Source: Aurantiochytrium sp. KH105
Lineage: Eukaryota > Sar > Bigyra > Thraustochytrida > Thraustochytriidae
Direction: 5' to 3'
Assembly: GCA_003116975.1 (NCBI GenBank)
Contig: BGKB01000120.1
Location: 1-64,000, forward strand
DNA: 64,000 nucleotides
Below the pieces are notes generated by a model. It searched no databases. It worked only from the letters and a program-made list of their open reading frames with translations, and had not been told where the DNA came from. Position 1 is the first letter of the stretch. Each line of letters begins with the position of its first letter. Position numbers and translations under genes: made by a program. Shown piece after piece: positions 56,855 to 64,000 of this stretch.

Positions 56855-58410
56855 TCTCCCCGCCCTCGTCTCCAAGTCAAGCCCGCCTCGCGCGCCACAG
56901 CCCACGCGGCAGCGCGAGGCCGCCGGCCGTCTCGACTTGCTCCTCTCCTGCTGCCGCTGCTGCCGCTCGTCCTCCCCTCCGTCCCCGTCGCCCTCGCCCT
57001 CGCCGTCTGCGTTGGCGTTGGCGTTGGCGTTGGCGGGCTGGGTCCGAGCGTCGCCCGGGCCCCTTAAGAAGGCCGCGCAGCACGTGCACGTGCTCGTGCA
57101 CGTGCGTGCACCGCTTTCGCGCCGCGTGACGCCGCCGCAAGCGCCAGCGCCCGCCCGCGCTCCTCGCCCAGGCGCGCTCCGAGCTCCTCGCGCCGCGCAG
57201 GGCTTCGGGGACTGCGCTCGCGCTCGCGCGACGGCCGGCTCGCCGGCGCCCGCGCGCGCTGCGGTATCGACGTCGCGCTGCTCGCACCGCGCAAAGAGCA
57301 GCAGCGCACACATGCGAGTCACAGTCGCGCGTAAGTAAGTTAGGAGTCGAGGCGGCACGTGCCCAGGGCGGGCGGAGCGCGTGCACGAGCAGGTGCAGGA
57401 GCAGGTGCAGAGCAGGCGCTCGCGACAGCGACGCTGGTGAGCGAGGCGTGACGTGAGACGAGCCGGAGCTTGCTCGCTTGCGTGGCTTGCTTGCGTGGCT
57501 TCACATCAGGCAGGGTTTGGCATTAGGCAGAGGGGATCGGTTATCTTGGAACAAGCAAGGTGTGATGCGCGTTGGCAAGGAGGCACGCTCACAAGACGGA
57601 CGACCTTGGACCATGGGGAATGCAGTCTCTGATGAAAGGCGGAAATGGTCTCTTTGGGGGTGGGGGGCGCATCGCTGCGCGGTAAAAGTCGCTGGTTCCG
57701 GGTGCCATTCGGGCTGAGCGCAGCACAGGCTCAGGGGCAGTTCCTCGTCGCGGTCGTTGTTCGAGGGTGAGTGAACCGGGTGAAGTCGTTCATGTGTGGC
57801 AAGTAAATTTATTCTTCACATCTGCGCCACCCTATCTCTTGTCACTCGTCCGGGGCGCGCTCGTGAGACACGACCGGATGCCAAAGAAAGAAAGAAATTA
57901 AGAAAGAAAGAAAGGGATAATACGCGACGCCAAATGAATGATCTTCATTCTTGGCGGCTAGCCTGTCCAGAATAGTTTGTAACTTTTAAAGCCTACCTAT
58001 ACTTTCTTTCAAGAAGCGCTTAAAGATCCTTTCAAGAGGTTCTCGCAGGCAAACAACGAAGCATGAGTAAAGTCAATCAAGCAATTGTTCTCGCGAGGTT
58101 GAACAGCGAGGGTCAGTACCACCAAGATGACGTGCTTTTCGGTTCGTTCATGATCATTCACCCTCAAAGGGCTCCGTTTCTTCAGATGTTATCAACCAAA
58201 CTTCGTTCTGCGCCGTTGCAGACCATCAGCATTAAGCTTTTGGCAATCTCTGTAATAGGTATACGCAAGGTGAATGGAGGGGGGGGGATGCATGAGGTCC
58301 CTCCAGCTTGCTGTGAAGCCTTTATTTGCCTTTGACTCTTCTCGCGATGATCCTTTTTTTTTTTTTTTAAACCAAGGATCTGAGCAAGGATCCCGCGATC
58401 TCAACCGCGA
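56855..58410. other. Divergent intergenic region between ankyrin-SAM (-) and B56-kinase (+) genes
   Basis: The left part (to about 57450) is very GC-rich and could be an N-terminal extension or leader of the ankyrin gene. The right part is AT-richer with an AAAG run at about 57884-57918 and a poly-T run near 58353-58369, shortly before the ATG of the fusion gene. No separate gene seen. Confidence 0.5.
57884..57918. repeat. (AAAG)n microsatellite
   Basis: Imperfect AAAG array with one TTAAG interruption in the divergent intergenic region. Confidence 0.8.
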
Positions 58411-61113
58411 ATGAATAAACTGCAAACGTACGTACGAACGAACCCCTCCGGCCGGCAGCGAGACAGCCGCAGGAAGATGGCGGCCGAGGATCGCGAGGCT
58501 GCGCCGGTGCTGGCCGCGCTGGCCAGAGGAGGCGCCGGAACTGCTGCGGCCGCGGAAACACTGCGCGAGATTGCGGACGCTGGCGAGCTCCGCGACTTCG
58601 AGTGGGACGAAGACGTCACGCTCCGTGCGAACCTGCGCGCTGCGCTCAAGACGTGGTGGCAGCCCTCGGCCGCGACGCGAGAAGGAGCCACGGCAGCGTG
58701 CGCAGCCCTCGACGCCTGCGTCCTGTCGCTTCTGCACGGAACGCCAGAGTTCAACGAGGACGCACGCAGGGACGTCTTCGACTGGACCATCGGAAACCTC
58801 GCGCTCGAAGCCTTGCAAGTGCGCAGCAGTGCCGCCTTGCATGATGCCATTTGCGTGAGCTACGCACTCGACGAATCGGCCATCGGCCGCACAAAGCTAC
58901 GCGGTGCCATGGGCGGATTTCTGAAATTGTGTGCGCATGATCCGCCGGATTCGCGCGAAGGTCTCGCCGCAGTGGCGGGCCTATTGCACACGGTAACAAC
59001 AATCGTGCAAGGCATGGTTTCGCCGCTCAGTAAAGCAGACCTTGGTCTATTGACAAACATTGTGCTTCCGCTGCACGGCATTCCCGGCAAAGTTTCCCCA
59101 AGCGAGTCTGCACTTGGCGAAATCCATCGTCCTCTCACGGCATGTGTCATGGCTTTTGCGCGTTTGGCGTCACCGGAGGACAAGGTAAACATCATCGATC
59201 TCGTCATCAAGGGTTTGACCGACTCCTGGCCGACCTCTTGGGAGGGCAATTCTCCCAAAGAGGTTCTTCTCCTCCATGGACTCGAAACCTTGTTGCGCGC
59301 CGACCTCGCCGTTGCACCATCTGCCCCGGACTCGGGTCCGCTTGTAGGGCGCAAGCTTGGCGAGGCTGTAGCCAGCGACAACAGTACCGTGTGCGAGCGC
59401 GCGCTCATGTATTGGAAGCACCCAGAGACGGTCGAGAGCCTTTATACCATGGGCGCACCTGCGGTGCGCTCCGTGGCTCGCTCACTCTTTGCAAATGCGC
59501 TGACGCACTGGAACCACACTGTTGCTCGCCTTGCCCCGCTTGTGCTATCTAGCCTTTACGACTTTGACCGTGACCTTGTTACTGAAATCGCCATTGAAAT
59601 GCTCGGCGCTGATGCCGATGTCGAGGCGTACATTGAAGGTTTTCTCGAGGCGGCCTCCAAGACGCAGGAAGATGACGACAAGAACGCAAAAGGGGAGGAC
59701 GGGGATGAGAGCGAGGATGAAGAGAGAAGTGCTCAAGTTGAAGACGAGGATATTCAAAGCAGCGGTCGTCGGCAGCGGCGCAAGGTCCGAGCAACGGAGA
59801 AGGCGAGCATCCCAGCCAAACGCGACGTGTCCTTTATGAACATGATTGTAGGACGCGAGCTGGGTCACGGTTCGTTTTCGAAAGTCTTTCACGCGCAACA
59901 AGCAATCAAGAACAAACCCTCGAGGGAATGGCCAGAGTTTGCTATCAAGCGCATGAGTGAGCGACATCGTGATATTGCTCTTCGCGAAGCAGAAATGATG
60001 GATGCCATCCAGCACCCGCTGTGCACGCGCCTCGTGGGACTGTACGAGAGTGCAGGAAACATCAACCTCGTCATGGAATACGCAGCCTCTGGTGACTTAC
60101 ATTCTGCGCTGGCCTCGATTGGTACGCTGGACGCGGACACGACGCGTTTTGTCGCAGGCGAAGTCGCCTCGGCACTGCGAGCCGTGCATGGCGCTGGTCT
60201 CATTTTTGGCGACCTTAAGCCGGAGAACGTCCTCATTCATGCCAACGGTCATGTCAAGCTTGGCGACTTTGGTGCAACGCGTCCACTTGAGCAAATTGCA
60301 AGCGCCACCATGCCGCTGGAAGGCACGCTCGCGTATCTCGCCCCGGAGCTCTTTCGGCGCCGTGATGGGCCAAGTGCCGCCGAGCCGGACACATTGACGA
60401 TCCCAGAAGCAATCGACTGGTGGGCTTATGGCTGTGTGGTGTACCAGATGTTGGCGGGCCAGCCCCCGCTCTGGGTCGAGGATGAGCGAGACGTTGTCAA
60501 GAGCCTCGTTTCATTTGAGATTGAAAGGTATCCCGATGGTTTCCCCGAGGATGCACAGGCTCTCGTGGACGCTCTGCTCGTGCATGACCCAGCAGAGCGT
60601 CTCTGTTCCTCCAGCGGTGCCCAGGAGCTCGAGTCGAATGCATTCTTTGCGCCGCTCGATGTTCCCTTTGATGAATTGTACGAGCAGCCGGCGCCGAAAT
60701 TTGCCGTGGGCAAAGTGAAACAAGAAAATGGTCCTTGGACCCAACGCTCGTATTCGATGATGATCGCGCCTCTTCCCGAAGCGTACGCCGAGGCATCGGG
60801 GGCGTCCTCCTCCATTGTGAATGAAATTGCAGAAACGGACAAGGAGCGTCGGTCTGTATGGGGCTCGGCGCAGGGTTTGCAACAGCTCCGCCGTCCACAA
60901 GGTCTGCCCCCGGTGGGTGAGGGTTCGAGACGCAAGTCTGCAACCAGCGCGACGGCAGCCACGGCAGCGCAATTCATGAGTGTCATGCCCGGCATGATGG
61001 GACGCGGGCGAGGCGCACGCCGTGGAGGCCGTGGAGGTGGTCGCGGGGGCAGCAGCGCAGGTGGAAGCGGAGGCAAATTTATGGTCAAGGGCCTTGATCT
61101 CACAGCCGGTTGA
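58411..61113 (+). CDS. PP2A B56-like regulatory domain fused to a serine/threonine protein kinase
   Basis: 900 residues from ATG 58411; a second candidate start is Met23 (MAAEDRE). Residues about 130-395 resemble the HEAT repeats of PP2A B56 (B') subunits, notably SPKEVLLLHGLETLL, STVCERALMYWKHPE and ANALTHWNHTVARLAPLVLS, which parallel the B56 blocks SPKEVMFLNELEEIL, VAERALYYWNNE and SKTHWNKTIHGL. An acidic linker and a basic patch (415-465) lead to a complete kinase domain (478-745): GRELGHGSFSKV, Lys513 in FAIKRM, helix-C Glu526/528, IFGDLKPENVL (Asp601, Lys603, Asn606), LGDFGA (Asp619), and GTLAYLAPELF. The HRD motif reads FGD, so it is a non-RD kinase, broadly PDK1/AGC-like. The C-terminus is an RGG tail (863-880). 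Such a protein could bring a kinase to PP2A substrates (inference). Confidence 0.85.
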   Translation: MNKLQTYVRTNPSGRQRDSRRKMAAEDREAAPVLAALARGGAGTAAAAETLREIADAGELRDFEWDEDVTLRANLRAALKTWWQPSAATREGATAACAALDACVLSLLHGTPEFNEDARRDVFDWTIGNLALEALQVRSSAALHDAICVSYALDESAIGRTKLRGAMGGFLKLCAHDPPDSREGLAAVAGLLHTVTTIVQGMVSPLSKADLGLLTNIVLPLHGIPGKVSPSESALGEIHRPLTACVMAFARLASPEDKVNIIDLVIKGLTDSWPTSWEGNSPKEVLLLHGLETLLRADLAVAPSAPDSGPLVGRKLGEAVASDNSTVCERALMYWKHPETVESLYTMGAPAVRSVARSLFANALTHWNHTVARLAPLVLSSLYDFDRDLVTEIAIEMLGADADVEAYIEGFLEAASKTQEDDDKNAKGEDGDESEDEERSAQVEDEDIQSSGRRQRRKVRATEKASIPAKRDVSFMNMIVGRELGHGSFSKVFHAQQAIKNKPSREWPEFAIKRMSERHRDIALREAEMMDAIQHPLCTRLVGLYESAGNINLVMEYAASGDLHSALASIGTLDADTTRFVAGEVASALRAVHGAGLIFGDLKPENVLIHANGHVKLGDFGATRPLEQIASATMPLEGTLAYLAPELFRRRDGPSAAEPDTLTIPEAIDWWAYGCVVYQMLAGQPPLWVEDERDVVKSLVSFEIERYPDGFPEDAQALVDALLVHDPAERLCSSSGAQELESNAFFAPLDVPFDELYEQPAPKFAVGKVKQENGPWTQRSYSMMIAPLPEAYAEASGASSSIVNEIAETDKERRSVWGSAQGLQQLRRPQGLPPVGEGSRRKSATSATAATAAQFMSVMPGMMGRGRGARRGGRGGGRGGSSAGGSGGKFMVKGLDLTAG

Positions 61114-61155
61114 AAAGTAAAATCACGGACGGAATCAAGCACGCACGCATGCACG

Positions 61156-61190
61156 CTAGATAGCTAGCTAGCTAGCTAGTTAGCTAGCAG
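61156..61190. repeat. (TAGC)n microsatellite in a convergent 3' region
   Basis: About eight TAGC units with small interruptions between the B56-kinase stop and the UNG stop. TAGC repeats are self-complementary in register (GCTA/TAGC) and could fold back. Confidence 0.85.
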
Positions 61191-61268
61191 ACAAGCACAG
61201 AATCATTTCCATTGTCTTTGTGTTGTAGGCCTATTCTATTCCGTCATTTTGCCAATGTTTTCTGTTTT

Positions 61269-62261
61269 TTAAATCTTCCAGTCAATGGGTTCCTTGCCCT
61301 TCTTCTCAAGATACGCATTTGCCCGTGAAAAGCACTTGGAGCCGATGAATGGCTCCTTCGTCTTGCTCGCCCCAAGCGGAGACGGGTGGCTGCTCGTGAT
61401 GACGAGATGTTTGGAGCGGTCCACAGGTGCCGCCACTTTCTGTGCATGTTTGCCCCACAGCATAAAGACGAGACCATTCTTGTTCTTGTTCAGTGATCGG
61501 ATGATGGCGTCGGTGAACTTTTCCCAACCTCGATCCTTGTGCGAGTTCGCCTCGCCCTTGCGGACCGTGAGCACGGTGTTGAGCAACAGGACACCTTGCT
61601 TCGCCCATGGCACGAGCGAACCCGTCGTGGGCTTGGAAATCTTGACGTCGGTCATGGCTTCCTTGTACATGTTCCGAAGCGAGGGTGGGATGGCGATGCC
61701 CTCCTGCACGGAGAATGCAAGCCCGTGCGCCTGGCCGGGGCCGTGATAGGGATCCTGGCCCAAAATGACCACCTTGACCTTGTCAAAAGGGCAAAGTTCA
61801 AGAGCTGAAAATACCATGGACTTTGGCGGGAAAATCTGCTTTCCGGCCTTGGCCTCCTGACGCAGGAAGGCGTCGAGCGAGCGCCAGTACGGCTTGCGCG
61901 CCTCGGCGCCAAGTTGTGCCTGCCAGCCCGGCTCGAGGTTAAGCGCTGCCACGTCCTCGCTCTTGGCCGTCTTGGCCGCCTTGGCGTCTTGGTCTCCAGC
62001 ATTCTCGGCTGGCCTCTTCTTGCCGGCCGAAGTCTTTTTCGCCTCCGCGTCCTTGGGGCTCGCCGTCGTCGTCGCCGCCGCCGCCGCCTTCGAGGAGGCT
62101 GTCGCCGTCGAGGCGGTCGCGGTTGGCGTCGTCGAGAGCGAGGCGGCCATGGCGGATGAGGCTGCGCTCGCCGCCGCGCTCGCCGCCGCCGCCACCGCCG
62201 GGGACGCCGCGGCGGTGGCGGGGCCCTTGAAGAACGCCTTGAGCGACGCCTGCCGCGCCAT
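61269..62261 (-). CDS. UNG: Uracil-DNA glycosylase (family 1) with PIP box
   Basis: 330 residues from ATG at 62259-62261. The extreme N-terminus MARQASLKAFF has a PCNA-interacting PIP box (Q-x-x-L-x-x-F-F), as in nuclear UNG2. Next come an Ala/Ser/Thr-rich linker (18-75) and a Lys-rich stretch (KKRPAENAG), a probable nuclear signal. The catalytic domain (about 110-330) shows GQDPYHGPGQAHGLAFSV (Asp170 water-activating), IPPSLRNMYKE, GVLLLNTVLTV (Asn228 uracil contact), and SSHPSPLGA (His292 and the Leu intercalation loop). It removes uracil from DNA to start base-excision repair at replication forks. All family-1 key residues are intact. It is tail-to-tail with the B56-kinase gene, 155 bp apart. 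Confidence 0.97.
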   Translation of the reverse strand: MARQASLKAFFKGPATAAASPAVAAAASAAASAASSAMAASLSTTPTATASTATASSKAAAAATTTASPKDAEAKKTSAGKKRPAENAGDQDAKAAKTAKSEDVAALNLEPGWQAQLGAEARKPYWRSLDAFLRQEAKAGKQIFPPKSMVFSALELCPFDKVKVVILGQDPYHGPGQAHGLAFSVQEGIAIPPSLRNMYKEAMTDVKISKPTTGSLVPWAKQGVLLLNTVLTVRKGEANSHKDRGWEKFTDAIIRSLNKNKNGLVFMLWGKHAQKVAAPVDRSKHLVITSSHPSPLGASKTKEPFIGSKCFSRANAYLEKKGKEPIDWKI

Positions 62262-62625
62262 CTTCTCTGCTGCCGCTGCCGCTGCTAGGCTCCGAGCCGG
62301 GGTTCCTCCTCGCTGTGCTCACGGTTGGGATTTTGCTCGCGCTCACTCCCTCCATCATGTTGCGGGCCCAGGCCTCCTTCGGGTTGCGGTAGAAGCAGAC
62401 GGGTTCCGCAGGTCGCACGCAGAATCTTGCGCCAGATTATCGTGGACGGAGCGTCGGGGCTGTGGAAGTAGGCCGATGACGATGATGATGGTGATGACGA
62501 TGGATGATGATTGATTGGTTAAGGGTTTGTCGTCAGGAGAGAGGTATAAATAGTACGGAAAAGTTAAGTTGGTATACATACAGGTTTGCTAGGCGGGCGG
62601 GTGGGTGGGCGGTCCATCATCCACC
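62262..62625. other. Promoter region of UNG and 3' region of the RCC1-TBC gene
   Basis: 364 bp between the UNG ATG and the upstream gene's stop. It includes a (GATGAT)-like run (about 62476-62510) and a TATAAATAG at about 62537-62545 on the plus strand, read as CTATTTATA for UNG on the minus strand, about 280 bp from its ATG. No gene seen. Confidence 0.5.
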
Positions 62626-64000
62626 TCAGCAGGTTGGGTAGAATACGCGCGCATTGAGCTCGTGCAAGGAGGCGAGAATGTCTTTGGAGAGACGCACGTC
62701 GTCTGCGATGGTGAAAAGGTGTCCGGCGCGCTTGACGATCAAGGAGTCCCAGAGCGCTTCCTGGCCCGGCGAGCACGAGAGAAGACGAATACAGGTCTCA
62801 AAGGGAGCATCCATGAGCACCTCGCGAAAAAGGGAAACAATAGCCACGGAAGCACGCATGCAAAAGGCCGTACCTTCCCAAAGAAAACAGTCCATGGCAC
62901 GACACGCCAGATCAAGTGGAAGCACCTTGAAAAACAGCGTCTGAAGCCAATTGTACAAATACAGGTGCGGATGGGCGCCAATCTCGCTCAGATGCGCCGC
63001 GACACCCGTAGTCTCAGCATGCGCCTCGAGCGCGCGTTCAAAGATCTCATAATACTCAAAAATCAGCGTCTGGTCGAGCCGATAAAATGCAAAGAGGTGC
63101 TCCTTGAGAAGCAGGTTCGCCAGAGTCTGAAACGCCTGATACTCGTTCGCCGTGTTAAGACATAATATAGCCGCAAGGTACGACATTCCTTGAACGTAGC
63201 CAATGTCGGGCCTGTAATGCGCAAAGGCCTTGAGAACACTCCGTAACCGCTTGCCAAGAGGGGCGTCCTGCGCAAACATCCGCAACGACGGAAAGGTGCG
63301 CGGAAGATCCGCATCAATGAGCTCGCAGGTTTCGCGTGGCACATCCAGACGCTTCAAGGAATCCGAGTCAAGTTCCGTTTCGGTCGCATCGGGGCTATAT
63401 GCGTCGGGCTTCTGCGCTGCCGCGCGCGGCACAACAACTTGCTGCTTGGCACTCGCCTTGAATGCAAAGTACAGAGGCTCAGTGATGCGCATTGTGTTGC
63501 CCACGGCCAGCGGCCATGCTACGGCGCGCAGAGGCGTGGGAATGCCGGCCATCCACATGACACGAGTGCGTGCTTTCTCGCGTTGTCGACGCCAATCCTT
63601 GAGGACTTTTTCTTTCCAACGTCCGCGGCGTAGCGTCTCTGCTTGTTCGAATGCAAGCGTTTCGGCAAGCACCCCCGGAAGGAGCTTGGGTTGCTGCGAG
63701 CCAAGCTCCTCCTCGGATAGTGCATCTGCATCAGCCAGACTAACGTCGTTGCGAAGATTTTCCATATACACGCAGTACGTGTCGCCACATGCGATCATAC
63801 GTAGACCACCGGCCGGCGCAATGCGCCCATTACGGCTTGCGAATACGTCTACGCATTCGCGATCGGTGAGATCCGCGTTGCCGTTGCCTTGCTCAGAGGT
63901 CCACATGCCCGGGCGCCTGCCCCAGCATGCGACTCTCCCGCTTTGCCCGCGCAAAACCACCGCGCCATGCGACGCGCCAAGCGCAAGCCAGCGCGCCTGA
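62626..64000 (-). CDS. RCC1-repeat/TBC (Rab-GAP) fusion protein, N-terminus beyond the window
   Basis: The frame is open from the right window edge to a stop at 62626. The first visible residues, LALGASHGAVVLRGQSGRVA followed by CWG, and later GGLRMIACGDTYCVYMEN, are typical RCC1 propeller blades (G-A-x-H-x-x-V-L). A charged helical linker follows (AETLRRGRWKEKVLKDWRRQ). A TBC domain comes next (about nt 63600-62700): GIPTPLRAVAWPLAVGN, IDADLPRTFPSL (arginine finger of I-x-x-D-x-x-R) and YRPDIGYVQGMSYLA (glutamine finger Y-x-Q-G). Both catalytic fingers are present, so GTPase-activating function toward a Rab is expected. RCC1 repeats with TBC are uncommon; the propeller might bind membranes or a second GTPase (inference). 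The number of blades is unknown. Confidence 0.85.
   Translation of the reverse strand, partial: QARWLALGASHGAVVLRGQSGRVACWGRRPGMWTSEQGNGNADLTDRECVDVFASRNGRIAPAGGLRMIACGDTYCVYMENLRNDVSLADADALSEEELGSQQPKLLPGVLAETLAFEQAETLRRGRWKEKVLKDWRRQREKARTRVMWMAGIPTPLRAVAWPLAVGNTMRITEPLYFAFKASAKQQVVVPRAAAQKPDAYSPDATETELDSDSLKRLDVPRETCELIDADLPRTFPSLRMFAQDAPLGKRLRSVLKAFAHYRPDIGYVQGMSYLAAILCLNTANEYQAFQTLANLLLKEHLFAFYRLDQTLIFEYYEIFERALEAHAETTGVAAHLSEIGAHPHLYLYNWLQTLFFKVLPLDLACRAMDCFLWEGTAFCMRASVAIVSLFREVLMDAPFETCIRLLSCSPGQEALWDSLIVKRAGHLFTIADDVRLSKDILASLHELNARVFYPTC

Noticed and set aside
56855-57358. N-terminal extension of the ankyrin-SAM protein
   Set aside because: It is open but starts on GTG (or ATG at 57311-57313) and is Ala/Arg/Cys-rich low complexity. 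It is kept as a possibility, not as part of the model.
61156-61190. TAGC repeat as a terminator hairpin
   Set aside because: The repeat is self-complementary, but such arrays also occur in promoters and introns of this window, so a termination role is not supported.

Overview
The window reads as nuclear DNA of a GC-rich, intron-poor protist. The gene set fits a stramenopile of the labyrinthulomycete (thraustochytrid) type: long single-exon genes, a LRR-Roc-COR-TIR protein, a plant-like ATXR3/SDG2 SET protein, a CTP-dependent diacylglycerol kinase, and very large multidomain proteins with Ser/Ala/Glu-rich linkers. The lineage is an inference from gene content; no rRNA or organelle marker is present. 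I support 21 protein-coding genes. Two contain introns I could place to the base, one is interrupted by an N gap (41006-41312), and two run off the window ends. I recognised no tRNA, rRNA, CRISPR array, intact transposon or viral relic.

Layout from left to right. 1-12.9 kb: a partial coiled-coil gene (-), a trypsin-fold protease with an apparent Cys nucleophile (+), a membrane-anchored Sec14/CRAL-TRIO protein (+), a PIG3-type quinone oxidoreductase (-), a bacterial PanP-like PLP decarboxylase (+), then 2 kb without a gene. 12.9-18.3 kb: a three-exon LRR-Roc-COR-TIR gene (-) and a LARP6-type La protein (-). 18.3-26.1 kb: a 7.8 kb stretch without a convincing gene, mostly very GC-rich and full of tetranucleotide repeats. 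26.1-39 kb: an AGC-like kinase (+), a peroxisomal enoyl-CoA isomerase with one intron (+), and a 3071-residue ATXR3-like histone methyltransferase (+). 39-53.3 kb: a CTP-type DAG kinase (-), a tandemly repeated divergent promoter with an assembly gap, an acidic protein of unknown function (+), a 2607-residue ubiquitin protease (+), a small coiled-coil protein (-) and a secreted Cys-rich protein (+). 53.4-64 kb: an exopolyphosphatase/Prune-type DHH enzyme (-), an ankyrin-SAM protein (-), a PP2A B56-like/protein-kinase fusion (+), uracil-DNA glycosylase (-) and an RCC1-TBC Rab-GAP fusion (-, continuing past the right end).

The genes do not form one pathway. The recurring theme is unusual domain combinations in signalling and chromatin proteins: B56 plus kinase, Roc-COR plus TIR, RCC1 plus TBC, USP split by MABP-like repeats, and Sec14 behind a membrane hairpin. 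Both protein kinases lack the usual HRD arginine. Four of the six convergent gene pairs have stop-to-stop gaps of 154-159 bp, a regularity worth testing genome-wide. The strongest candidates for something undescribed are the B56-kinase fusion, the trypsin-fold Cys protease, the MABP-interrupted USP, and the Roc-COR-TIR gene with its duplicated LRR exon and near-identical introns.
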